Source of the DNA: Pyropia haitanensis | Lineage: Eukaryota > Rhodophyta > Bangiophyceae > Bangiales > Bangiaceae | DNA: 64,000 nucleotides | Direction of reading: 5' to 3' | NCBI GenBank assembly: GCA_008729055.1 | Contig: SDUX01000168.1 | Span: 62,001-126,000, forward strand | Shown here: positions 47,912-57,555 of the stretch, piece by piece | Numbering within the stretch: the first letter of the stretch is position 1 | Layout of the letters: every line of letters begins with the position of its first letter | Translations under genes and position numbers: made by a program | The notes under the pieces: generated by a model | Seen by the model: only the letters and a program-made list of their open reading frames with translations | Databases searched by the model: none | Told to the model about the DNA's origin: nothing

Positions 47912-47955
47912 CCGCTGGAGTCGAGTTGACCCCACAGACCTCGGCGGCAGGTCAA
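47899..47955 (+). promoter_or_regulatory. Candidate -1 programmed frameshift signal between gag and pol
   Basis: The heptamer G-GGA-AAC (47899-47905) is in gag phase, and the pol frame opens exactly at 47899 after a TGA at 47896-47898. Five bases later a stem can form between 47911-47918 and 47941-47948 (8 pairs, two of them G-T). A second 6-pair helix, TTGACC at 47926-47931 with GGTCAA at 47950-47955, would make a pseudoknot-like fold. GGGAAAC is a known slippery heptamer in RNA viruses. Use here is inference. Confidence 0.65.
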
Positions 47956-48606
47956 GGGGAACTTCACCCGACGCCAACGCAGGGGCGGGTGAAGCTCTTA
48001 CAACGCCCTCGAGGGGTGAGACCTCAAGGCAAGGCCCCCTCGCAGCGATACGACCCAAGTCGGATCGTATCTGTCTTGGTAGGGAGTAACTACCAAGTCG
48101 CAGCCAGACTTTGGCTGTATGATGGGTACGAGTTTGCTTCTCGTGTCATAGTCGACACGGGTTCGCCGGTATCCCTCATCAGGCAAGAGTTGTTGCCTGA
48201 GGGAGTCGAGGTGAGTCAAGTTGACCGCTCGACATGGCGTATGTTTGATGTCAATGGGGGACTCCTCCCCATTGTGGGTTCAATTGCATTGAGTGTATGC
48301 ATTGGGTCATACCAGACTGAGGTGACCTTTGGGGTTGCACCACGCATGTCGGTCCCAGTACTTTTGGGTACCGACTACGTGGACACCCACGTACCCGAAG
48401 TCCGGGGACCCGAAGGGTTTATTCGCATGCTCAATGGGGAAACTGTCCCCATCTTGCGTAAAGGGGCCACTGTCTCCCCGAAGACTCCCAAGCCACGGGA
48501 GAGTCCTCGTAAGACAGATGGCAGCACTGAGTCGGTGCATGTGCTGAAGGGAGTGTGCATTCCTCCCCGGTCGAGGACGTATGTGCAAGTTCGTACATCG
48601 TTTTAG
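47899..48606 (+). CDS. pol: Pol, protease segment (aspartic protease)
   Basis: This frame is -1 to gag and overlaps it by 13 bases, with no suitable ATG near its start, so it is expected to be made as a Gag-Pol fusion. The retropepsin active site DTG lies at 48154-48162 (VIVDTGSPVSLI), with the usual downstream VLLGTDYV at about 48358. The frame is closed by a TAG at 48604-48606, but the same frame continues at once into RT without a shift. The protease would process Gag-Pol. Confidence 0.85.
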   Translation, partial: GKRLAAGVELTPQTSAAGQGELHPTPTQGRVKLLQRPRGVRPQGKAPSQRYDPSRIVSVLVGSNYQVAARLWLYDGYEFASRVIVDTGSPVSLIRQELLPEGVEVSQVDRSTWRMFDVNGGLLPIVGSIALSVCIGSYQTEVTFGVAPRMSVPVLLGTDYVDTHVPEVRGPEGFIRMLNGETVPILRKGATVSPKTPKPRESPRKTDGSTESVHVLKGVCIPPRSRTYVQVRTSF

Positions 48607-51600
48607 GGAATCGGGTTTGCATTCCCCCTCGACAAGACATATGAGAAGCACCAGGTGCAAGTTGCACCTGGACCCATGACTTGTGGGACTGACCAGACCT
48701 GGGTCGTCGAGGTCCTCAATGTGTCAAAGACTCCTCGACGCATCCCCCGTGGGATGAAGATCGCGAGCATCTCCACCCACGAGGGGAATGTCACCGCTGT
48801 GACTCAACAGCAGTGGACGGCAATGGAGGAGAAGACTCCCTTTCCTCCTGACCCAAAGCCGTCGGCAGACTCGCCGACGGTGCACCGGGAAAATGTCCCG
48901 AAGTGCCTGCATGATCGCTTGGATAAGCTCATCCAAAAGCACCACAAGTTGTGGAATGGTGACCTTGGACTCATCAAGGCCACCGAACACAGAATCGTGT
49001 TGAAGCCTGGGGTCAAGCCAGTCCGCTTGAACCCCTACCGTATGGGCCCTGTCTCTCGGGAACTTACCCGGAAGCAGGTCCAACGGATGAAGGACCTTGG
49101 GGTTATTGAGCCCAGCTCAGGCGAGTGGGCCAGCCCCATAGTCCTGGTGCCCAAACCCGACGGCACCATGCGGTTTTGCATTGACTACCGCAAGTTGAAT
49201 GAACGGACGGTAAAGGACAGTTACCCTTTACCCCGTATGGACGATTGCCTCGACTCACTTGGCGAGGCAAAGTTCTTCTCCACGTTGGACTGCAACGCGG
49301 GGTACTGGCAGATCCCCATACGTAAGGAGGATCGGCCACTCACGGCCTTCACGTGTCACTGTGGAGTTTATCAGTGCGTGAGGTTGCCGTTTGGGCTATG
49401 CAATGCACCTGCGACTTTCCAGCGTGCTATTGACATGATAATTGCCGGAGTCAAATGGCAGTATGCCCTCGTCTATTTAGACGACATCATTGTGTTCTCC
49501 GGAACTGCCGAAGAACACTTGTCCCACTTGGACAATGTGTTCACCCTGCTGAGTAGGGCAGGAGTGACACTGAAGCCAGCCAAGTGCCACCTCTTCAGTA
49601 ACGAGGTGGCCTACCTAGGTCATGTGGTTCGACCAGGTAGCATCAGTGTCAACGAGAAAAACCTCGTGGCACTGCGTCGGGCGAGTTACCCCGTGACGCA
49701 GACACAGCTCAGGAGTTTTTTGGGCATGTGCAATGTGTACAGACGCTTCACGGCGAACTTTGCCAAAGTGTCTGCACCCTTGAACCGCTTGGTAAGTCCC
49801 AAGCGGCCCAAGCGCCTCGACCCTCCGACCCGAGAGGAGCGAGAAGCGTTTGAGAGGTTGAAAGAACTTCTTTGCAACCCGCCGGTGTTGGCCATCCCCA
49901 GACTCGGGGGCCACTACATCATAGATGTGGACGCGAGTTACGACCAACTTGGTTGTTGCTTGCTCCAACAACAGACCACGGGCGAGTACCTGCCCGTGGG
50001 CTACTACAGTAAGGGCCTGTCCCCGGCACAGAAGAACTACACTGTGACGGAGCTGGAAGGCCTGGGCGTAGTATGGGCAGTCACCATGCTACGACCCTAC
50101 ATCGAAGGAGGGAGGTTCCTCGTTCGATGTGATCACCGAGCCCTGAAGTGGATACTTACCACTACAGCGTGCTCGAAAAATCGACTCAATCGATGGCGAC
50201 TTCGCCTCGCTGAGTTTGACTTCGACGTTGAGTATAAGTCGGGTCAAAAGCACGCGGTTGCGGACGCCATGTCTCGCATACCGACGGATGGGTACGACTC
50301 GGTACCCATCCCGGAGGAAATCCCTCATGTGGGAGTCACCACACGGTCAGGGTCAGTACTCGACCCGAGGCGGCCGGAGATGGCCCGCCTCCTACCCCTG
50401 CCTAAGGACAAACTCGTCCAGGCACAAGAGTCTGACAAACTCTGTCAGCAACTCAAGAAGGAGTTGGACAGTCCCGAACCAACTCGGTTTTTCTTGAGTG
50501 AAGACGGCATTTTATGCCGGCGGGGACATACCCAAGGAGAACAACAAGTTGTTGTTCCCGAGAGTCTGAGGAAGGACATCCTCCAACGGGAACACTCCTC
50601 ACCGTTGGGTGCCCACCCAGGGTCGACTAAGTTGTATCAGACCCTGAGGAAAAAATATTATTGGCCATCACTTGTGGCTGATGTGTATGGGCATGTGGCC
50701 TCGTGCGCGACTTGCGCACAGAACCGACTCATGGAGGCCAGGGAGACGTCCACTATGCGCCTCTTCCCTGCGACAGAGCCGTTCGCAGCGATTGCCGTGG
50801 ACCTACTTGGTCCACTGCCTCGGACACCAGAAGGGTATGAGTACCTTCTGGTGATGTGTGATCGCTTTACTAAGCTCACACGGGTGGCCCCACTCAAGGA
50901 CACCACTGCCTTGGACGTCTTGAGCGAGTCGCTCGACGTCTGGATAGCCAGTTATGGTATCCCGGACTCTGTCCTTTCGGACAACGGACCGCAGTTCGCG
51001 TCCGTCCTATACCAGGGAGTCCTGAAGATGCTCGGGGTGGAAACAAACTACGCCACCCCGTACCACCCCCAGACTAATGGGCAGGTGGAGCGCTTCAATA
51101 AGACACTAGTGCGCCAGTTGCGTCACTATGTGCACGACCATGTAGTCACATGGGCGCGCTACGCGTCACTACTTGTGACAGCGTACAACTCCCAAGTGCA
51201 CAGTAGCACGGGAGAGGCACCGTTTGCCTTTGTATGTCCACGGCGACTCAAGCCAGTGGCCATTGAACGCCTCACCCAGACTGAGGGTGACACGTCGACC
51301 CAAACTCCGGGTCAAGCTAAGGCCGCCCTCCTCCATAAATTGGAAGAGATGATACCCCTTGTCCAGAAGACCATGGACAAGGCGCAGGCGAGGTACAAAA
51401 AGAATTTCGACATCCGAGTTCGGAGTCGACGTACCCCCCTCCGAGTTGGAGAATGGGTGTACGTGAATGCCCACGACAAACCGGGCGGGAAATTGGTCTT
51501 CAAGACTCTGGGACCATATCAAATATTGAAGACGGATGGGCGTCGGTTGACCATCGAGAGTGACGATGGCATCCGTACTATCAATGGGAATCACGCAACT

Positions 51601-51891
51601 CGCGCTCCCGAACCACCCGAGGGAGACCCAGCTTGGGCTCGGGCACTCAAGGCATGGCGAGTCCCAGCCTTGCCGTCAACTTCCAATAAGCCAATGGAAG
51701 CCGTGTTCGATAAACTCGTCGGACACGGGTACGATGAATCGGGGCGACTCATGCTCCGTGTCAGATGGTTTGGGTATGGGTCGGACTCCGACACATGGGA
51801 ATATGTGGAGGACCTTCCAACTGAGAAGGTCCGTCGGTATTGCCACGTGGCAAAAATACCTATGAGGCGTCGCCCAACTCAGGCGACGTAG
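48607..51891 (+). CDS. pol: Pol: reverse transcriptase, RNase H, integrase, chromodomain
   Basis: 1094 sense codons in the same frame as the protease, after its TAG; the first internal ATG is at 48676. Reverse transcriptase spans about 49060-49700, with VPKPDGTMRFCIDYRKLN and YLDD at 49474-49485. RNase H covers about 49910-50280, starting IIDVDASYDQLG. Integrase has an HHCC zinc module (about 50590-50725) and the DDE triad D 50800, D 50980 (SDNGPQF) and E 51088 (NGQVERFN). A chromodomain lies at about 51690-51850 (LRVRWFGYGSDSDTWEYVEDL), which in chromoviruses directs integration to marked chromatin. All catalytic residues are present. If the TAG is not suppressed, this part would not be made. 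Confidence 0.93.
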   Translation, partial: GIGFAFPLDKTYEKHQVQVAPGPMTCGTDQTWVVEVLNVSKTPRRIPRGMKIASISTHEGNVTAVTQQQWTAMEEKTPFPPDPKPSADSPTVHRENVPKCLHDRLDKLIQKHHKLWNGDLGLIKATEHRIVLKPGVKPVRLNPYRMGPVSRELTRKQVQRMKDLGVIEPSSGEWASPIVLVPKPDGTMRFCIDYRKLNERTVKDSYPLPRMDDCLDSLGEAKFFSTLDCNAGYWQIPIRKEDRPLTAFTCHCGVYQCVRLPFGLCNAPATFQRAIDMIIAGVKWQYALVYLDDIIVFSGTAEEHLSHLDNVFTLLSRAGVTLKPAKCHLFSNEVAYLGHVVRPGSISVNEKNLVALRRASYPVTQTQLRSFLGMCNVYRRFTANFAKVSAPLNRLVSPKRPKRLDPPTREEREAFERLKELLCNPPVLAIPRLGGHYIIDVDASYDQLGCCLLQQQTTGEYLPVGYYSKGLSPAQKNYTVTELEGLGVVWAVTMLRPYIEGGRFLVRCDHRALKWILTTTACSKNRLNRWRLRLAEFDFDVEYKSGQKHAVADAMSRIPTDGYDSVPIPEEIPHVGVTTRSGSVLDPRRPEMARLLPLPKDKLVQAQESDKLCQQLKKELDSPEPTRFFLSEDGILCRRGHTQGEQQVVVPESLRKDILQREHSSPLGAHPGSTKLYQTLRKKYYWPSLVADVYGHVASCATCAQNRLMEARETSTMRLFPATEPFAAIAVDLLGPLPRTPEGYEYLLVMCDRFTKLTRVAPLKDTTALDVLSESLDVWIASYGIPDSVLSDNGPQFASVLYQGVLKMLGVETNYATPYHPQTNGQVERFNKTLVRQLRHYVHDHVVTWARYASLLVTAYNSQVHSSTGEAPFAFVCPRRLKPVAIERLTQTEGDTSTQTPGQAKAALLHKLEEMIPLVQKTMDKAQARYKKNFDIRVRSRRTPLRVGEWVYVNAHDKPGGKLVFKTLGPYQILKTDGRRLTIESDDGIRTINGNHATRAPEPPEGDPAWARALKAWRVPALPSTSNKPMEAVFDKLVGHGYDESGRLMLRVRWFGYGSDSDTWEYVEDLPTEKVRRYCHVAKIPMRRRPTQAT

Positions 51892-53506
51892 CCAGAGGTA
51901 CGTCACCCCCACCCCAAAGTCGGGGAGGGGGATGACTCCCCCCACTGAGTCAAGTAGGGGGGAGGTGTCACAGTCGATACATACAAAACAAAATTCTTCT
52001 TGATCATTAAGGGGGGGGACACGACCCACGCCCCCGCCGACATCTTGACCAACTTGGTGATGTAGAGCTCTGGAGGGGGGACACGACCCACGCCCCCCGT
52101 CACCACCCCTTGACCGACTTGGCGAGGGCGAGCTCCGCGGGAAGTGGGACGACTCCACCCACGACCCGTAACACCTCCCCCGACTCAAGCACATAAAAAG
52201 ACAAAAGAAAAAAAAAAAAAAAAATAATAATGGGGGGGGGGGGGAACCGACTCGCGTCACCCCCACCGACGGCCGCCCGACCCAGGGGCGGAAGAGAAAG
52301 CAGCACCCTCACGGACAGCCGCCCGACACAGAGGCGGACAGGGACGACACACGCCCCGCCGACGAGCGCCCGACCCACGGGAGGGAGGAGGACGACAACA
52401 CCACCACGGCCGCCGACCGCCCGACCCACGGGAGGAAGAGGGACACACCACCCCGACCGCCGACCGCCCGACACACGGGAGGGAGGAGGACGACAACACC
52501 ACCACGGCCGCCGACCGCCCGACCCACGGGAGGAAGAGGGACACACCACCCCGACCGCCGGCCACCCGACACACGGGAGGAAGAGGAAGGCGCACCACCC
52601 GCCGACGGACGCACGACCCCGCAGAGGGAGGAAGGGAAGACCCACACCCGACCGAAAGGGGGAGCACGCGCCCGACACAGGGGCCGGGAAGGGCGGAGCA
52701 GCGCCCCGACCGCCACCCCGCACCCCAGACACCAAGGGGGGAAAGGGGAAAGAAAAGGGGAGAAGCGCCCCGACCGGACGGCCCCGGGGGAAAACTCTCG
52801 CCCCGGGGGAAGCGTCACCCCGACCTGGGGTGAGGCGACGGATATGGGGGCGGAGTGGCAACTCACCCCCCGCCCCCCCCGGCACCTGAGGAGCCCGAGC
52901 CCAGTTGGCTCGGTGCCCCCCTGGAGATACTCCTCCTGCGTGTCCCTGGAAACTCCCAGGAACAGCAACAGGAGGAGGTGCCCGTTATGTGCGAGGTGTG
53001 CCGAGTGGGCACACCCCGCACCCTGCACGAGGTGTGCCGAGTGAGCACACCCCGCGCCCCGCGTGCGGCGTACCCAGGCGGCACGCCACGCCCCGCACCC
53101 GGCGTGCCAAGGCGGCACGCCAGGCCCTCGGAGGGAGGGGGGGTGATGAGTCACCACGCCCCACCCCTCGCGGGAGGTTATCTGGAAGGGGGGGGGGTGC
53201 GGGCGGACACTGCACTAGCCCCCCCCCCTGACACGGCCCACGCGACCCGGGCCACGAGATGTGCTCGACCGCCCCGGGCGCGGGCGGGCCTGCGCGACAC
53301 GAGTTTGTGGGCGCGGCGCCCCTGGCCCCTACGTGTCCCTCACGACACTGGGCCAGATCTTTCCGTCCACCCAATGAGGTGCGAGCTTCACGAGTTGTGA
53401 TTCTCGTATCCTTAGCCCCCCTACCTGGGGAGACGCAATCTCGCCACCCCCAGGGAGATCTGCAAGTGGCAGATGATTGGACGTCCGCCGGGACGGCTGG
53501 ACTGTT
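51892..53506 (+). other. 3' non-coding region of the chromovirus with internal tandem repeats
   Basis: There is no coding frame with recognisable content. It holds an imperfect ~65-bp repeat of GACACGACCCACGCCCCC (near 52017 and 52079), an A17 run then, after ATAATAAT, a G14 run near 52210-52243, a 98-bp repeat (equivalent points 52391 and 52489) made of CGACCGCCCGACCCACGGGA-type sub-units, and ~40-bp repeats of GGTGTGCCGAGT at 52996-53060. Such long repeat-bearing 3' regions occur in some plant and algal gypsy elements; function unknown. Confidence 0.6.
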
Positions 53507-53519
53507 GAGGAGGGGGAAA
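53507..53519 (+). other. Polypurine tract (GAGGAGGGGGAAA)
   Basis: A purine-only run directly before the 3' LTR. This is the expected primer for plus-strand DNA synthesis. Confidence 0.85.
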
Positions 53520-54040
53520 TGTGACAAACCCCGAATCTGCGTTTGAATATTCGGAGCAAGTGGCTCAGAATTGAGATTGGATTTCACCCGACCCATGAGT
53601 GAAATATTCCGATTTCAGCTCGAAGTTCCGACTGGGACTTTCGGCACCCCATTTGCAGAGTATTGCAGTGGTTCGTATCTTGGGGATTTTTGCGCGGGAG
53701 CCAGACGGATTTCTACGCTTGCTTGCTTTGATTGTGGAGCCTTTTTATTGGGTGGTCTGGGTGTTCATTTTTTGCGTGTTTTACGAGGGGTGTGCGCGCG
53801 CATGCGTGCACACGAGGGTTTATATGCGCGGGACAGCAAGGCGGGGAGGGCCCCCCTTGGCTGCCAAGTAAACTCCGTCTGGCTCCGACACATCTTGTTC
53901 GTGCCTTGGCGAGTCGGCCACTCGTCACACGCAAGTCGCGTGTTGGTGTTGCACGGGTTGCTTCCGGTGTTCCAAGTTGGGACCCGAGCGTGCGCGTTCC
54001 GCCCCCACAAGTTGTGGGTCGGCGTAGCCGTACTGCTACA
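53520..54040 (+). repeat. 3' LTR (521 bp)
   Basis: Copy of the 5' LTR. It follows the polypurine tract directly and is followed by GGCTT. Confidence 0.95.
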
Positions 54041-54045
54041 GGCTT
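54041..54045. repeat. Target-site duplication GGCTT, right
   Basis: Follows the last base of the 3' LTR. Removing the element plus one GGCTT rejoins the transposase frame in phase. Confidence 0.92.
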
Positions 54046-55656
54046 TACGACCTGTGGCTGGTGGACAGCATCTGCGTGGAGGAGAAGGACCTGCACGAGA
54101 GGCGACTGTCCTACCCCAACTGGCAGTCCGCCAGCGACTTCTCCGTGGACGCCCCCCCAGCGTGTGGGGTGGTACCCATGCCGCTCTCTCGGGTAGAGGA
54201 GAGCGGTATACCTGTTGGGGATGACTGCCAGGCTCTACAGCCCCTGCTGCGCCTCTACCTTGAGCAGGTGCGGTGGCTGGCGCAAGCCATGGGCACTGGC
54301 GTGCCCGTCCTTCCGGTTCATACATGGTCGGAGATCAAGATGTTCCGGTCGGTGCGGGAAGACCTGTACGCTATGCGAGGGGACAAAGTGCCCACTGAGC
54401 TGGAGCTGACGGTGGAGTTCAACAAGCGCGTCACGGCGGCGTGGGCGGCCGCGGTGCGTGTGTTGTGTACTGGGACCAGAAGGCGAGGTGCAAGGCCACC
54501 GGACGTTTTCTTCAAGACCCCGGAGAAGATCAGGAGCTACATGGAGTTCTACAAGTGCAGCGAGAACATCGTACGCACGGTGCGGCTGTATGACCCCGCC
54601 ACGACGCGCCAGGCCATCTCCGCGAAGGAGGCCCGGTACGTCTCGTTCGGAGAGGACGCGGAGAGCATCCTGCCGCTGTTTGGGGCGGCGTCTGCCTCGG
54701 CTCCTGCTGCTTCCGCCTCCCAGACCGAGCCTTTGCCTTCTTCTTCTGGGCCCGCCACATCGACGCCGAATGTGTCCCTGACCGCTGGACGCCACGGCTC
54801 GACGGCGAGCGGCCGCGGGGCAGAGACGCAGTCGGCCTCGAGCGCTCCGCCAAGAATTGCAACGGCTGTGTCTTCAAGCGCTGCTGTGCCAGCGTCCTGT
54901 ATCTCTGGGAGAGCGGCAGAGCGGGGAGGCCTGGGTGGTGCGGCTCCTGCAGTCTCACCTGCAGCCCAGGAGGACGTGGGCGGTACAGGTGGGGTGCCAG
55001 GCACGGCAATGGTGCGGACGGGATCTGATGGTGTGATGGCGCAGGGTGCCCGTGCTACCGTGGAGCCTGCTGCGGTCTTACCTGCTCTGCTGCCCTCGCA
55101 GCGTGTCTCCTTCCCGCAATGTTCGGGGTGGCTGCTTGGCGGTGCAGCATCGTCGGCGACGGGCCCTGTTGGGTCACGTGGGTTGGAGCACTCCACTTCA
55201 CTGCTGGCTCCCGTGCCCCTCCTTCCACTCTCCACTGCCGTGACCCCGAGATTGGACATGATGCCTCCTCCTCCTTCCAGTGGCGCCCTTTTGCCGCTCT
55301 GTGCTCCCCACCCGCGCCTTCTGCCGACAACAGCAAGCGGCCCGCAGGCCTTTTACGTGCCAGGTGCCGCAGCCGTGCCGCCTGCGGCATCCTTGCAGCA
55401 GCAGTACGTGCCTGTGTCGCGGGGCGCGACAGGACGTAGGTGTGCAAGGTGCACGGCGTCTGACTGCCCTGGGCGGTGGATGGGGAACCCGTGCACCAAC
55501 TCCCCTGTGGCGATGAAGCGGTCGTCGGCACCGGCTAGGTCGGCGCCTGCTGGTCCGAGTGCGTGTGAAAAAGCCGCGTCAACCAATGCTGGAAACTCTG
55601 CCGCGCATTCACGAACTTCGCCACAGCTCCCGCCTTCAAAGCGAGCGCGACAGTAG
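54046..55656 (+). pseudogene. C-terminal part of the interrupted exonuclease-transposase
   Basis: This frame resumes precisely after the second GGCTT target copy, and its codons stay in phase with those ending at 45322. It reads YDLWLVDSICVEEKDLHERR onward. About 210 residues of ordinary composition follow, including a segment around 54340-54640 with WSEIKMFRSVREDL and SYMEFYKCSENIV. After that come about 300 residues rich in Ser, Ala and Pro, and a TAG at 55654. No known domain was recognised in this part. It has no start codon of its own in a plausible place, so it is best read as the severed 3' end of the gene. Confidence 0.7.
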
Positions 55657-57312
55657 ATAGACGGTAGCGTGACATGTATGTCTTGATGTTTGGTTGTCTT
55701 GTTTCTTGTTTCTGGTCTGGCATTTGTTTGTACCTGTTTGGTGCTTCAAGAGCTTGGGCTTACGCTCGCCCCCCTTTTGGCTCCATTCCGCGCCGCAGCT
55801 ACCGTCGCGGCGGAAACTCACCCCCAGTCCTGCGTTATGGTGGCAAGCCTGCTTTCTGGTCAGTCGCGTCCTAGCATCCGGGGCTGCCTCTTTCTTTCCA
55901 CTGGAACGATTCCACTGCCCTTGGAGGGCACCTGCGCCGTAGGGCTGCAGTGTGTGGCCGTCACTGTTCTGACTCACGTGACGGCCCACGCGTTGATGCC
56001 TGTCGGGTAGGGCGAGGTTCCTGGGGGTGCGGGGGATGGACGAGAGGTCGCGGGCATGCGCAACTGTGCCGCTGCCGACGGCGCCGCTGTCGAATGACCC
56101 GCACTTGCGGTCTCCTTCGCTGTTGCCACAACCTGCCCTGTACGTGGGGACCGCGGCGGTCGCCATTTTGAGAGTCGCTAACTGTGCCGTCTGCCACTGT
56201 GTTCCTGGTGATTGTCTTGCGGACGCGCTTGCTCTGCGCACGCTGCGGAAGGAGGGCTGCTTGGTTTTGTAGCGCTAGATCGGCTGGCGGCGCATCTTGA
56301 GCTCGGAGAGGTGCCCCGCTGCAGAAGGTAGACTGGCGGTGGTGGAAAAAGCAGGGGGCGTCCTAGATGAACTTCAGCTCTGAGTGCACCAGAATGTACG
56401 GGACTGTCGTGGTTTCCACTGCTGGCCTGCGAGCGAAAGACAGGGTGCTTACTCCTGAGGCGTGGGTGGCAGCCGGAGCGGTGGCTGCGACGGCCGTCGC
56501 TGGGGCCGTTGCCGTCGCTGGCAGGGGACCCCGTTATCCGTCGGCTCCTCATGCCCCACTCTTCACCCTACTCGATGACACTTATGGCCGCCGCCGCCAC
56601 TCATTCCGGCCCCTAGTGCTGCGCTGCTAGGCGCGGCAGCATGGCCAAAAGCCGTGTCGACCTCCCCCAGCATTCAGCTCGGTTGCACCGTCACGCAGGC
56701 AAGCCACGCGACGGGGGAATGCGCGGCGCTCGTCGCCACGCAGGTGACGTTGTCACACTCGCCCTGGCAGTCAGGACGCGCACTTTTTAAAGCTACGAGT
56801 CGGTCCGGCGACCGGCTGACGGGTTTGAACGTTTGAATAGGCCTCTCTCACACGCTTGTTACGCTCATCCATGCCGTCACGCGAGATGCCAGTCAAGCCG
56901 CTCTCTGAGCCAGAAACAGCCTCGCTCCAGCGCAGACGTGCCGTTTCGAAGCAACAGCTACATGCGCAGCTTCTGACCGAGGGAGCGCGGCGCAACGATT
57001 GGGCTCCACGTGTTCACTGGAGTGCAGTACGTTGCTCTCGCAGCAGGCGTTTGCGTTTCAGGAGCAGAGCACTCGCAACAGTCCACGACGACGTCGTGCA
57101 AGTGTCGACAGCAAGAACGTATCGTGTCTCAATGCCAGTGACTCGTTCCAGTACAGCCTTGGCCACCGTCTGATGCCACTGTATGACACAGAATGCTCGT
57201 TGCGTTGCTTTTCGGGGGAAGACACTGTTGGTGGTTTGTATTCTCTGCGCTCGTTTTCTTTTCTGGCATGTACACAGCTAATTGAATATCTCTAACAGCT
57301 CGAATTCCGAAT
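55657..57312. other. Moderate-GC interval without supported gene
   Basis: Probably the remaining 3' side of the exonuclease-transposase element plus spacer. Small frames exist, for example 56871-57173 from an ATG reading PSREMPVKPLSEPETASLQR, but they lack recognisable domains. No inverted end matching the 40-kb side could be identified by eye. Confidence 0.4.
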
Positions 57313-57555
57313 CGAACAAATAGCCCCCCCGTCAAAATGATAAAATCAAAAAAGTACCCCCCCTTTCCAAGAAATCAAAAATCAAAAATTCGCGCCCATC
57401 AGCATAATACCCGGGCCTTTTTAGAGCTCTCTCGAGCATTATGGACCTCAAGGGGTACAAATTCGTTGCCATATGGGGCTCTGAGCGTCGGGAACAGTGA
57501 GCGTCCCTTATTGAAGCTTCGCTAACAATTGGACGATTTTTTCAGCCAGCACCCT
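57313..57555. other. AT-rich island
   Basis: A short stretch with clearly lower GC than its surroundings (AAAATGATAAAATC, CAAAAATCAAAAATTC, ACAATTGGACGATTTTTTCAG). It ends in a pyrimidine-rich CAG that resembles a splice acceptor. It separates the exonuclease-transposase neighbourhood from the NTPase gene and could be a promoter or an element boundary. Confidence 0.35.

Larger units (their letters stand above)
45323..54040 (+). mobile_element. Full-length Ty3/gypsy chromovirus-type LTR retrotransposon
   Basis: An 8718-bp element bounded by 521-bp LTRs (TGTGAC ... CTACA). It is flanked by the 5-bp target duplication GGCTT at 45318-45322 and 54041-54045. Order: LTR, primer-binding site, gag, protease, reverse transcriptase, RNase H, integrase, chromodomain, a repeat-rich 3' region, polypurine tract, LTR. 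I noticed one difference between the LTRs (45343 versus 53540), so insertion was recent. RT before integrase and a C-terminal chromodomain mark it as a chromovirus. One in-frame TAG lies between protease and RT. Confidence 0.95.

Noticed and set aside
52100..53157. Minus-strand frames of 260-280 codons in the 3' region of the chromovirus
   Set aside because: Low-complexity translation of tandem repeats. An antisense gene is possible in gypsy elements, but no domain supports it.
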